Assembly: GCA_903888485.1 (NCBI GenBank)
Contig: CAISTS010000045.1
Span: 1-64,000, forward strand
DNA: 64,000 nucleotides
Direction of reading: 5' to 3'
Source of the DNA: an uncultured bacterium
GTDB taxonomy: Bacteria; Pseudomonadota; Alphaproteobacteria; Rhodospirillales; Rhodospirillaceae
Under the pieces are notes generated by a model. It saw only the letters and a program-made list of their open reading frames with translations, was not told the origin of the DNA and made no database searches. The position numbers were made by a program, and so were the translations under genes. Positions 49,522-58,539 of the stretch are shown in pieces. Position 1 is the stretch's first letter; every line of letters starts with the position of its first letter.

Positions 49522-52002
49522 GTGAAAACCACCCAACCGCTGCCCATTGATCCTGTGTTGCCCGACGTCGTGGCCGCGCTTACGCGCGCCCCGTCGGCCG
49601 TGGTGCTGGCCGCGCCCGGCGCCGGCAAGACCACCCGCATCCCGCTCGCACTCCTGGAGGCGCCTTGGTTGGGCAGCCAGCGCATCGTGATGCTGGAGCC
49701 GCGCCGGCTCGCCGCGCGCATGGCGGCCACCCGCATGGCGACGACGCTGGGCGAGAAAGCCGGCGACACGGTCGGCTATCGCGTACGGCTTGAATCCAAG
49801 GTCTCGGGGCGCACGCGCATCGAGGTTGTCACCGAAGGCATCCTGACGCGCCGCCTCCATAGCGACGGCGCGCTGGACGGCGTCGGCGTGCTGATCTTCG
49901 ACGAGTTCCACGAGCGCAGTCTCGATGCCGACCTCGGCCTCGCGCTGGCGCTCGACGTGCAGCGCGCGCTCCGACCCGACCTCAAGATCCTGGTCATGTC
50001 GGCGACGCTGGACGAGCAGTGCGTCTCATCACTGCTCGGCAGCGCGCCGGTGATTGCCTGTGCGCACCGGCCGTTTCCCGTGGAGACGCGCTATCTCGAT
50101 AAACCATCCGGAGACGATATCCCGCGCGACATGGCTTCGCTCATCCGCCGCGCTCTCGACGAAGAATCCGGCAGCATCCTTGCGTTCCTTCCGGGCGAAG
50201 GCGAGATCCGCCGCACGGCAAGCCTGCTGGAAGAAGGTCATCTGCCGCAGGGCGTCATCATCGCGCCGCTGTTTGGCGCGCTCTCGGTGGAGGAGCAACA
50301 GCGCGCGGTCGATCCCGCGCCGGCTGGCGTGCGCAAGGTGGTGCTGGCCACTACCATCGCCGAGACCAGCCTGACCATCGAAGGCGTACGCGTCGTCGTC
50401 GACTGCGGCTACAAGCGCGCGCCGCGCTTTGACGTCTCGCGCGGCATGACCCAGCTTGCCACCGTGCGCGTCAGCAAGGCGGCCGCCGAGCAGCGCCGCG
50501 GCCGCGCCGGGCGCTTGGAGCCGGGCGTGTGCTACCGCCTCTGGACGTCGCCCGAGGATCGCGGCCTCGCGGCCTACGACACCCCCGAAATGCTGCAAGC
50601 GGACTTGGCGCCGCTGGCGCTCGACCTTGCGGCCTGGGGCGTGCGCGATCCGCTCGCGCTGTCCTGGATGACTCCGCCACCCGCAGGCGCCTATGGACAG
50701 GCCCAGGACCTTCTCAAGCGCTTGGATGCGCTCGATGCGACCGGGGCCATCACCGCCGAGGGCAAAGCCATGGCGGCATTGCCGCTTCATCCGCGCCTTG
50801 CGCACCTCGTGCACCGGGAACAGACCCAACTCGCTTGCGATACCGCCGCACTGCTCGCCGAGCGCGACATTCTTGTGGGTACGCGCGATCCCGATATCCG
50901 GCTGCGCGTCGATGCGCTGCGCGGGCGCCGCGAAGGGCGCGTCAACCACGCCGCGCTCCAGCGCGCCAAGGCGGCGTCGAAGCAGATCCAAGGATTGGTG
51001 CGCAACGTCGATACCAAGCCGCAAAACAGCGACCACGCCGGCGTTCTGGTCGCGCTGGCCTACCCCGACCGCATCGGCCAGCGTCGGGGCGGAGGGAAGT
51101 ATCGTCTCGCCGGCGGCGGTGGCGCGTTCCTTGATCCCGCCGATCCGCTCGCGGCGCAGGACTTCCTCGCCATTGCCGATCTCGACGGTGCGGTACGTGA
51201 TGCGCGCATCTACATGGCCGCGCCGATCACGGCGGGCGAGATCGAGGATGCCTTTGCAAGCGATATTTCCGAGGCGGACGACATCTCCTGGGACAGCCGC
51301 GCCGAGGTCGTGCAGATGCGCCGCCAACGCCGTTTGGGCGCGCTGGTGCTGGCCGACCGTGTGCTCGGCAAGGCCGATCCGGCTGCTGTGCAGGCGGCCA
51401 TGCTGACCGGCGTGCGCGGCATGGGCCTCGCCGCGTTGCCTTGGAGTGACGGCACGCGCGCCCTGCGCGAGCGTGTCGCCGTCCTGCGGGCCGCCTTTCC
51501 TGAGGACACCTGGCCCGACATGTCCGATGCGGGGTTGCTCGCCACGCTCGATGAGTGGCTCGCGCCCTATCTCGACGGCGTGACGCGGCGCAGCCACTTG
51601 GAGAAAGTCGATCTCAATGCCGCGCTACGCAACCTCCTGGTATGGCCGCAACCGCAGAAGCTGGACGAACTCGCGCCCACGCACATCGGCGTGCCGTCCG
51701 GCTCGTCCATTGCCATCGACTACAGCGCCTCCGGTGGCCCAGCGCTGCAAGTAAAGCTGCAGGAGGTGTTCGGTTTGCAGGGGACGCCCGCGGTTGCCGG
51801 TGGGCGCTTGCCGCTGACGCTGCACTTGCTCTCGCCCGCACGTCGGCCGCTTGCGGTCACGCGCGATCTCAAGAGCTTCTGGGCCAACGTCTATCCGCAG
51901 GTGCGCGGCGAGATGCGCGGCCAGTACCCGCGCCACATCTGGCCCGAGAATCCACTGGAAGCGACGCCGACGAAGCGGACGATCAAGCCGCGGGGCACCT
52001 AA
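49522..52002 (+). CDS. hrpB: ATP-dependent helicase HrpB
   Basis: An 826-residue DEAH-type helicase of the HrpB family. Motif I APGAGKTTRIPLALL, Ia MLEPRRLAARMAA, II DEFHERSL (DEFH for DEAH, as in HrpB), III MSATL, V TTIAETSLTIEGVRVVVDCG, VI QRRGRAGRLEPGVCYRLW. The C-terminal HrpB domain reads PFEAT-like sequences toward FWANVYPQVRGEMRGQYPRH and IWPENPLEATPT, the family signature. It is a presumed RNA helicase of unclear role. The start is GTG at 49522 with a weak ribosome binding site. It converges on rlmJ with eight bases between. Confidence 0.93.
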   Translation: MKTTQPLPIDPVLPDVVAALTRAPSAVVLAAPGAGKTTRIPLALLEAPWLGSQRIVMLEPRRLAARMAATRMATTLGEKAGDTVGYRVRLESKVSGRTRIEVVTEGILTRRLHSDGALDGVGVLIFDEFHERSLDADLGLALALDVQRALRPDLKILVMSATLDEQCVSSLLGSAPVIACAHRPFPVETRYLDKPSGDDIPRDMASLIRRALDEESGSILAFLPGEGEIRRTASLLEEGHLPQGVIIAPLFGALSVEEQQRAVDPAPAGVRKVVLATTIAETSLTIEGVRVVVDCGYKRAPRFDVSRGMTQLATVRVSKAAAEQRRGRAGRLEPGVCYRLWTSPEDRGLAAYDTPEMLQADLAPLALDLAAWGVRDPLALSWMTPPPAGAYGQAQDLLKRLDALDATGAITAEGKAMAALPLHPRLAHLVHREQTQLACDTAALLAERDILVGTRDPDIRLRVDALRGRREGRVNHAALQRAKAASKQIQGLVRNVDTKPQNSDHAGVLVALAYPDRIGQRRGGGKYRLAGGGGAFLDPADPLAAQDFLAIADLDGAVRDARIYMAAPITAGEIEDAFASDISEADDISWDSRAEVVQMRRQRRLGALVLADRVLGKADPAAVQAAMLTGVRGMGLAALPWSDGTRALRERVAVLRAAFPEDTWPDMSDAGLLATLDEWLAPYLDGVTRRSHLEKVDLNAALRNLLVWPQPQKLDELAPTHIGVPSGSSIAIDYSASGGPALQVKLQEVFGLQGTPAVAGGRLPLTLHLLSPARRPLAVTRDLKSFWANVYPQVRGEMRGQYPRHIWPENPLEATPTKRTIKPRGT

Positions 52003-52010
52003 GAGGGGAC

Positions 52011-52838
52011 TTAGCCCTCGGCCCGCCTGAGCCACGTCGACCTATGCTTACAGCGCGGCAGGACTCGCGCCAGCCACGCGCCCGCTTCATCCATGGCTTC
52101 GTCGAACTGCCACGGCGGGTTTACCGCGACAATGCCGGTGCCGAGCAAACCCTTGCCGCCGGGGAACGCCAGCTCGTCGCAAAAGATATCGCCGTCGATT
52201 TCCCTGATGCGCTCCAGCATCGCGCGGTGGCGCGCTTCCTTCAGCACCGGATACCAGATGACGAAGGTGCCCTCGCGCCACTTGCGCACCGCCTCGCTAA
52301 GTTTAGCCGGAACGTCGTCGTATTCGCTTTTTACCTCGTAACTGGGATCGATCAGCACGAGCCCGCGCCGCGGCGTCGGCGGCACCAGGGCGACCAGCGC
52401 CTCGAGGCCATCGCGTTTGTGCACACCGATACGCTCGTCTTTGCGCGCCCAGCGGCCGAGGTTGGGGAAGGCGGTCTTGTGCAACTCGTTGAGGATCAAG
52501 CGGTCGTCGCCGCGCAGCGCCGCGCGCGCCAGCGCCGGCGATCCGGGATAGCGCTTCAGCGCGCCGTCAGGATTTTGCCGCCGCACCGCCGAAAGGTAAG
52601 GCTGCATCGCTGCGGGCGCGCCCTTGGCGTTCCACACGGGCGCGATGCCGCTCAAGAACTCGCCGGTCTTCTGCGCGGCGTAGTGGGTGAGATCGTAGTC
52701 GCCTTCGCCGGCGTAGAGGTCGATGACGGTGAAGGGCTTATCCTTCTTACCGAGATGGGCGAGCAGCAATGCGAGCGCGACGTGCTTATGCACATCCGCC
52801 GGTCCCCCCGCGTGGTACGCGTGCTGGTAGCTCAGCAT
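52011..52838 (-). CDS. rlmJ: 23S rRNA (adenine(2030)-N(6))-methyltransferase RlmJ
   Basis: A 275-residue SAM-dependent methyltransferase. Family features: the N terminus MLSYQHAYHAGGPADVHKHV, FTVIDLYAGEGDYDLT (SAM site), YPGSPALARAALRGDDRLIL, NELH, RGLVLIDPSYEVKSEYDDVP (the catalytic DPSY/DPPY motif, here DPSYE) and GTFVIWYPVLKEARHRAMLE. It methylates A2030 of 23S rRNA. The motif DPSY instead of the common DPPY/NPPF is usual for RlmJ-type sequences. Full length and normal start at 52838. Confidence 0.92.
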   Translation of the reverse strand: MLSYQHAYHAGGPADVHKHVALALLLAHLGKKDKPFTVIDLYAGEGDYDLTHYAAQKTGEFLSGIAPVWNAKGAPAAMQPYLSAVRRQNPDGALKRYPGSPALARAALRGDDRLILNELHKTAFPNLGRWARKDERIGVHKRDGLEALVALVPPTPRRGLVLIDPSYEVKSEYDDVPAKLSEAVRKWREGTFVIWYPVLKEARHRAMLERIREIDGDIFCDELAFPGGKGLLGTGIVAVNPPWQFDEAMDEAGAWLARVLPRCKHRSTWLRRAEG

Positions 52839-53349
52839 GGGCTGCCCGCGCCGATTCGGTGCGTCCCCAGGGTCTTTCCAACGACCTCTGGAACCCCTAC
52901 TCCCTTGCTCCGTTTTCCAAAGTTAGTTCCTGTCGCAAAGCGGAATCGGCGGATTAGAGCCGTTTTCACGTCCCGCTGGGGAAAACTCAGGTCATTGATT
53001 CTATAATTAAATTTCAAAACACTCTACTAAACCAATAGGTTTATAACTTTTGGGTGCAGTGCAGCATGGGGCCTTTGAAGTCCCCCTCCGCTCTGGTATA
53101 TACACGGCCCAGGAAAGACGGCCTCGCAACCGTGCTTTTCGAACCGTTCTGGGGGTCATCAAGGCGTCATATGGCACAGTTTTTCTTCCGTGCCGCGATG
53201 CGTTCATTATCCCGCCATCTTTCTCGTTCACAAGCTGGGTCCGTAAAGGTCTAAGGCCGCTTCTGCCAAAGGCAGGCGTGGGGTAGCGGCCGAGGTCACA
53301 CAAGAAGTCTGCAAGAACAAGAACAAAGAACACGGAAAGAAATAAGAAA
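52839..53349. other. 511-bp intergenic region with AT-rich patch and leader hairpin before the glucan synthase
   Basis: No credible gene. 52995-53050 is markedly AT-rich (ATTCTATAATTAAATTTC and following), likely promoter DNA. Nearer the glucan synthase start, GGCCGCT (53255-53261) pairs with AGCGGCC (53285-53291), enclosing CTGCC-AAA-GGCAG (53263-53275), a compact structured leader about 60-95 bases before the ATG. The 3' end of the leader is purine-rich (GAACAAGAACAAAGAACACG). Confidence 0.5.
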
Positions 53350-55974
53350 ATGCGGATCCTGTTTGCGCTGCTGGCGGTGTGCTTAGGCTCAGCCGTTCTG
53401 TGGGCGTCTCTCGATCGTCCCCTCGATGCGCCGGATTGGCGCGGCGAGATGCGGGGCCTCTCTTACAGCCCCTCAGGCCTGTACAGCGAAGAGCAGCTGA
53501 AGGAAGGCATTCCTGAAGACGTTATGCGCCAGGACATGAAGCGCCTGTCGTCCGTAACCCAGCGCATCCGCACCTACAACACCGACAGCAACCTCGACCG
53601 CATTCCCTACATCGCAAAGGAATATGGCTTGAAGGTTTCGCTCGGCATCTGGCTGAGCGACGATCTGCCCCTCAATGACAAGCTGATCGCCAAGGGCATC
53701 AAGGCCATCAATGACAACCCCGGTGTCGTCGACCGCGTGTTCGTCGGCAACGAAGTGCTGCTCGTCGGCAACCTGACGCCCGAGCAGATCAGCGCCTACA
53801 TCCTGCGCGTCAAGAAAGCCGTCACCAACAAGAAGGTGCAAGTCGGCTATGCCGACGTTCCGGCCCTGTGGATCAACAATCCCGAAGTCGCCAAGAACAG
53901 CGATTTCGTCGGCATCAACCTCTTGCCCTACTGGGAAGGCATGAAGGCCGAAGATTCCATGGACTGGGTCGAGAGCTATATGGCCCAGATGCAGAAGCTG
54001 TTCCCGAAAAAGAAGATCGTCATCACCGAAGCCGGCTGGCCGTCCGAAGGCCGCGTGAAGAAGGGCGCCGTGCCGTCACCGGCCATGGCCGCCTACTTCT
54101 ATCGTCACTTCCTCAGCCTCGCGACCGCCGAAAACTACGACTATTACGTCATCGAAGCCTTCGACCAGCCCTTCAAGGCGGTCAACGAAGGCGCTGTCGG
54201 TGCGTTCTGGGGCATCTTCGACGCCGAAGGTAACCCGAAGTTCGACATGTCCGGCACGCTCAGCTCGTTCGAAGATTGGGCGACCTACGCCGGCATCGCC
54301 GCGGCCGGCAGCCTGATCATCGGGATGGTCGTGCTGTTCCTCATCCCCGCCGTCGGTTTCCAGGGCTATCTCCTGGTCAGCGGCATTGTCGGGCTCATCG
54401 TCTCGGGCGCTCTGTTCATCGTCGAGGCTTCGTCGCTGCGCTATGTCGACTGGGGCACTTTAGGCGGCGCGTTGTTCATCGTGCCGGCCGGCCTTTTCAC
54501 CGGCCTCCTGCTGATCACCGAAACCTCCGAGTGGGCGCTCAGCCTGTGGCGCAAGGGCCGCAAGCACATGCCCCAGGGGCCGCTCGCGCATTACCCGAAG
54601 GTCTCGATCCACGTCCCGACCTACAACGAGCCGCCGCACATGGTCATGCAGACCCTGAACGCGCTGGCCCGTCTCGACTATCCGGACTACGAGGTCATCG
54701 TCCTCGACAACAACACCAAGGACCCGGCCGATTGGAAGCCGGTGGAAGCCCACTGCGCCACGCTCGGCGACAAGTTCCGCTTCTTCCACTTCGACAACAT
54801 GAAGGGCTTCAAGGCAGGCGCGCTCAACAAGGCGCTCGAGCTGACGCACCCTGGGGCCGAATACATCGGCGTCATCGACAGCGACTACGAAGTGATGCCG
54901 CACTGGCTGAAGACCGCCATGCCGGTGTTCACCGACCCGAAGTGCGCCATCTTCCAGGGTCCGCAGGATTACCGCGACGCCCACGAAAGCCTGTTCAAGA
55001 AGCTGTGCTACGAGGAATACACCGGCTTCTTCCGCATCGGCATGGTAGAGCGTAACGAGCACAACGCCATCATCCAGCACGGCACCATGTGCGTCGTGCG
55101 CCGCTCCGCCATGGAAGCGGTCGGCGGCTGGGCTGAATGGTGCATAACCGAAGACACCGAACTCGGTCTTCGCCTGTTCGAAGCCGGCTACACCGCGCAC
55201 TACACCTCGGAGACAATGGGCCGCGGCCTGATGCCCGATACCTACGCCGCCTACAAGGTCCAGCGTTACCGTTGGGTCTACGGCGCTATGCAGATCATGA
55301 AGCGCCACGCGGGGGAGATTTTCCTCGGCAAGTCCAAGCTGACCTTGGCGCAGCGCTATCACTTCGTCGCCGGCTGGCTGCCGTGGTTCGCCGACGGCTT
55401 CGCGCTGATCTTCGGCGTGCTGGCGCTCACTTGGTCGCTTCTGATGTCGATCGCGCCCAAGTACTTCGACGTGCCGCTCACGGCGCTGTCGTCGGTTGCT
55501 TTGGCCATCTTCACGGTGAAGACCTTGAAGACGGTTCTTCTGCACCGCGCCAAGGTCGGCACCGGCTTCTTGGGGGCGCTCGCTTCCGCGGTCACCGGTC
55601 TGTCGCTGGCCTACACCGTCGGCCGCGGCGTGCTCGCCGGCTTGTTCACCAAGAGCAAGCCCTTCATGCGCACGCCGAAGTGCGAAGGCACCGCGCCTTG
55701 GACGCACGCGCTGCGTCTGGCCGCCACCGAAACCATCATGCTGATCGGCACCATCGTCGCCATCGTCGCCACGGTTCACATCCGTCGCTTCGAAGACCCG
55801 GCCGAGCAAATCTGGGTCACCGCGCTGGTGATCATGGCCATCCCCTACGCCGCCTCGCTCCTAGTGGCCTTGGGCTCGACCATGAATTTCGGATTCAACC
55901 GTGCGCCGGCCATCCAGCCCGATCCCCTGCTGACCCCGACTTATGGCGCCCCCAAGCTGGACTTGGCGGCTTAA
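53350..55974 (+). CDS. GH17-GT2 fusion, probable beta-1,3/1,6-glucan synthase (NdvB/NdvC-like)
   Basis: An 874-residue membrane protein. After an N-terminal helix, residues about 35-310 form a glycoside hydrolase family 17 domain: RGLSYSPSGL, acid/base Glu135 in VGNEVLL and nucleophile Glu227 in ITEAGWPS. Three membrane helices follow (about 315-400), then a GT2 glycosyltransferase (about 420-660): VSIHVPTYNEPP, Asp510 and Asp512 in DSDYE, TED (Asp602) and the processive QRYRW motif at 638-642. More membrane helices end the protein. In Bradyrhizobium, proteins of this plan make and remodel periplasmic beta-1,3/1,6-glucans; the linkage made here is inferred. Upstream structured leader; strong terminator after it. 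Confidence 0.88.
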   Translation: MRILFALLAVCLGSAVLWASLDRPLDAPDWRGEMRGLSYSPSGLYSEEQLKEGIPEDVMRQDMKRLSSVTQRIRTYNTDSNLDRIPYIAKEYGLKVSLGIWLSDDLPLNDKLIAKGIKAINDNPGVVDRVFVGNEVLLVGNLTPEQISAYILRVKKAVTNKKVQVGYADVPALWINNPEVAKNSDFVGINLLPYWEGMKAEDSMDWVESYMAQMQKLFPKKKIVITEAGWPSEGRVKKGAVPSPAMAAYFYRHFLSLATAENYDYYVIEAFDQPFKAVNEGAVGAFWGIFDAEGNPKFDMSGTLSSFEDWATYAGIAAAGSLIIGMVVLFLIPAVGFQGYLLVSGIVGLIVSGALFIVEASSLRYVDWGTLGGALFIVPAGLFTGLLLITETSEWALSLWRKGRKHMPQGPLAHYPKVSIHVPTYNEPPHMVMQTLNALARLDYPDYEVIVLDNNTKDPADWKPVEAHCATLGDKFRFFHFDNMKGFKAGALNKALELTHPGAEYIGVIDSDYEVMPHWLKTAMPVFTDPKCAIFQGPQDYRDAHESLFKKLCYEEYTGFFRIGMVERNEHNAIIQHGTMCVVRRSAMEAVGGWAEWCITEDTELGLRLFEAGYTAHYTSETMGRGLMPDTYAAYKVQRYRWVYGAMQIMKRHAGEIFLGKSKLTLAQRYHFVAGWLPWFADGFALIFGVLALTWSLLMSIAPKYFDVPLTALSSVALAIFTVKTLKTVLLHRAKVGTGFLGALASAVTGLSLAYTVGRGVLAGLFTKSKPFMRTPKCEGTAPWTHALRLAATETIMLIGTIVAIVATVHIRRFEDPAEQIWVTALVIMAIPYAASLLVALGSTMNFGFNRAPAIQPDPLLTPTYGAPKLDLAA

Positions 55975-55994
55975 ACCCCTCACCACGCACTTTA

Positions 55995-56024
55995 ACGGGC
56001 CCCGAAAGGGGCCCGTTTCGTTTT
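55995..56024 (+). terminator. strong intrinsic terminator of the glucan synthase gene
   Basis: ACGGGCCCC (55995-56003), tetraloop GAAA, GGGGCCCGT (56008-56016), then TTCGTTTT. Confidence 0.92.
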
Positions 56025-56116
56025 GGCCTATATTTTGGGTTAGAAGGCCGCTGGCGCACTAAATGTGGGAGCCGGCCCCAAGCCCTCCCGCAAGCCACAT
56101 TATATATGCGCGGGGC

Positions 56117-56845
56117 CTAATGGCCGGGCTTGAGGGATTTATAGTGCAGCCATGCTGGCGACAGGTCGCCGACCACGGCCAGGATGTCGCCCTGGAGGTC
56201 CGCCGGCGCGTCGGCCCAGGGAATGACGGTCGTGCGGATGCTGAAAATCACCGCCCCGGTTTCGGGCAACTTCAGGAAACTCTGGTCCTCACGGCGCAGG
56301 AAGAAATCGCGGTCGCGGCGCGGGTTCACCGGCGGGGTGGAGTCCGGCAAGAACAGCGCGTTCGAAGTCGATAGTCCCCAGTTGCGCCGCATGTAAGCGC
56401 GCAGGGGTTTCAAGCGGTCCAGGTAACGATCGACGCCGTCGGCCAAGTGGGCGGCATAGTCCGGCACGGGATCGTGCACCCCCATCACCGTGCCGCCCAT
56501 CTTCTCGCGCAGCTTCCAGCGGTTGGGAAAACAGAGAATGCCGGCGGTGAGCAGATAGTCGCTGCCGTCGCGCGTGAGGATGCACAGGTCCTCGGCGACG
56601 GCGCGTGCGATGGCCGGTAGCCTGTCGCCGGCGCCGAGGTTGAAACCGCGCGCGCCCAACATGCGCGCCAGTTCCTCGACTGCCGCCGCGCCGGCGGGCA
56701 GTTCGGCGATCACGTCGCGCTCATGAGCCGCCACCAGCATGGTGCGCTGGGTCAAGAGCGCAGCATCGCCCGGTTGCGGCTTCAGCCAGTCTTCGAGGGG
56801 CAGGGGCTCGAGCCCCATGCGCGAAGGATGCAGCGCCGCGCTCAC
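56117..56845 (-). CDS. DUF3445 protein (heme-dependent oxidative N-demethylase family)
   Basis: A 242-residue protein with the DUF3445 pattern: MGLEPLPLEDWLKPQPGDAA, LLTQRTMLVAAHERDVIAEL, DLCILTRDGSDYLLTAGILC, FPNRWKLREKMGGTVMGVHD, PVPDYAAHL, and NWGLSTSNALFLP. The family includes the heme-binding subunit of dimethylamine-type oxidative N-demethylases. No partner subunits are visible here, so the reaction is unassigned. The GTG start at 56845 overlaps the stop of the oligopeptide-binding protein gene (GTGA), so they are co-translated. Confidence 0.82.
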   Translation of the reverse strand: MSAALHPSRMGLEPLPLEDWLKPQPGDAALLTQRTMLVAAHERDVIAELPAGAAAVEELARMLGARGFNLGAGDRLPAIARAVAEDLCILTRDGSDYLLTAGILCFPNRWKLREKMGGTVMGVHDPVPDYAAHLADGVDRYLDRLKPLRAYMRRNWGLSTSNALFLPDSTPPVNPRRDRDFFLRREDQSFLKLPETGAVIFSIRTTVIPWADAPADLQGDILAVVGDLSPAWLHYKSLKPGH

Positions 56846-58452
56846 TTCTCGATCCGCATCCAGCGGGTGCGGTTCACGTCGGCGGCGTTGTCAGCAAAAC
56901 CCTTGATGTAAGGCGCGACCAGGTTCTTTGAGCTGAAGAAGCTGAGCGGCACGACGGCGCTGTCGTCGAGCGCGGTCTGTTCGGCGCGCGAGAGAATATC
57001 GGCGCGCTTGATGAGATCGAGCGTAAAGCGGCCTTCGTCCACCAACTTGTCGTAGGTGGCGCTGCTGTATCCGCCGTAGTTATAGGACCCGGCTCGGGTT
57101 TCCAGCAGGAACAGGAAAGTCTGCGGATCGTTGAAGTCAGCGCCCCAACGCGCCTGGGCGGCGAAGAAGTCGGCGGCGCGCACCTGGTCATAGTGCACCT
57201 TCGGTTCGTTGCCGATCAGACGCACGACCATGTTGCATTCCTTCAGCATCGCCGCCTGCGCCACCACCGAACGGCGGGAGTCGATACTGATCATGTAGAG
57301 GTATTCGAACGCCAACGGCTTGCCGGGGCCAAAGCCCGCCTCGGTCAGCAGCCGTTTCGCCTCCGTGCGGCGCTCCTCCATGGTGCGGCCCGCGAAATCG
57401 AGTTTCGCCGCGTTGGCATAGTTATCAATGCCCGGCGGCACGAAGGAGTAGGCCGGGACCTGGCCATCGCGCGAGACCTTGTCGGTCAGCACGCCCCGGT
57501 CGAGACAGAGCGAGACCGCGCGGCGCAGGCGGGCGTCCGAGAACGGCGCGCGGCGGATATTCAGCACGATGTACTCGCTGCCCAGCATGGGCGTGATGCG
57601 CGCCTGGCCGGGCATGTTTTCCTTCAGCCAGGGGATTTGGCTGCTGGGAAAGCCGCGTGTGCCCAGGTTCACATCCAGCTCGCCCGCGCGGAAACGGTTG
57701 AGCGCGGCATTGGTGTCGTCGGTCGGATAGTAGATCACCTCGTCGATGGCGACATTGGCGGCGTCATAGAAGAAGGGGTTCTTCACGGCCTTGATGTGCT
57801 CATGGGCTTTCCATTCGACCAGCTTGAAGGGACCGTTGGACACCATGTTGCCGGCTTTCACCCAATCGGCGCCGAACTTCTCAACAACGTGCCGGGGTAT
57901 GGGATAGGAGGTCTGGTGGGTAAGAAGTCCGAGCAGGTAAGGCGTCGGTGTCTCGAGGGTGATCTCCAAGGTACGCGCGTCTAGCGCGCGTACGCCGATC
58001 TGGTCCAGCGGCACCTTGCCGCCGTTGGCGGCTTCGGCATTCTTGATGACATAGAGGACCGAAGCGTAGATCGCAGCGGTCTTGGGATCCAGCAGGCGGT
58101 TGATACCGGCCACAAAATCAGCCGCTGTGAGGGGCGTACCGTCGGACCACACCAGGTCCGGGCGCAGCGTGAAGGTCCACACCAAGCCGTCGGGACTGGT
58201 TGTCCAGCGCTCGGCGGCGCCGGCGACCGGTTTGCCGGCGACATCCTCGGTGGCCAGGCCCAGAAACAAGTCGCCGATGACGGCGTTTTCCCAGGCAAGG
58301 CTGGAAAGTTGCGGGTCGAGAGTGCCGGGTTCGGCTTGGTTGCCCCGGCGCAGAACCATGGCCGCATCGGCCGGAGCCGCCGTCAGCAGCACAAGGCCGG
58401 TCAGGAGAAGTGCGGCGGCGTGCCGCAGGGGTCTTTTGGAGCCCGTCGTCAT
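56842..58452 (-). CDS. periplasmic oligopeptide-binding protein (SBP family 5, OppA-like)
   Basis: A 536-residue solute-binding protein with a signal peptide (cleavage near ADA-A). Family 5 features: GNQAEPGTLDPQLSSLAWEN, LVWTFTLRPDLVWSDGTPLT, AADFVAGINRLLDPKTAA, the VSNGPFKLVEWKAHEHIKAV block, and IYYPTDDTNAALNRFRAGEL. It binds peptides in the periplasm for an ABC importer, but the permease and ATPase genes are not adjacent. It precedes and overlaps the DUF3445 gene. The motif set matches OppA of peptide transport rather than nickel or dipeptide forms. Confidence 0.88.
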   Translation of the reverse strand: MTTGSKRPLRHAAALLLTGLVLLTAAPADAAMVLRRGNQAEPGTLDPQLSSLAWENAVIGDLFLGLATEDVAGKPVAGAAERWTTSPDGLVWTFTLRPDLVWSDGTPLTAADFVAGINRLLDPKTAAIYASVLYVIKNAEAANGGKVPLDQIGVRALDARTLEITLETPTPYLLGLLTHQTSYPIPRHVVEKFGADWVKAGNMVSNGPFKLVEWKAHEHIKAVKNPFFYDAANVAIDEVIYYPTDDTNAALNRFRAGELDVNLGTRGFPSSQIPWLKENMPGQARITPMLGSEYIVLNIRRAPFSDARLRRAVSLCLDRGVLTDKVSRDGQVPAYSFVPPGIDNYANAAKLDFAGRTMEERRTEAKRLLTEAGFGPGKPLAFEYLYMISIDSRRSVVAQAAMLKECNMVVRLIGNEPKVHYDQVRAADFFAAQARWGADFNDPQTFLFLLETRAGSYNYGGYSSATYDKLVDEGRFTLDLIKRADILSRAEQTALDDSAVVPLSFFSSKNLVAPYIKGFADNAADVNRTRWMRIEK

Positions 58453-58539
58453 GGTTAAAGCCTACCTCAAAACCATGTGTGCAAACCACACGGCGTGGCG
58501 TCTCCCGGCGCGCAAAATGATGTATGGTGAGGCCACGTT

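Noticed and set aside
50029-51597. 522-codon minus-strand frame
   Set aside because: Antisense shadow of hrpB in GC-rich DNA.
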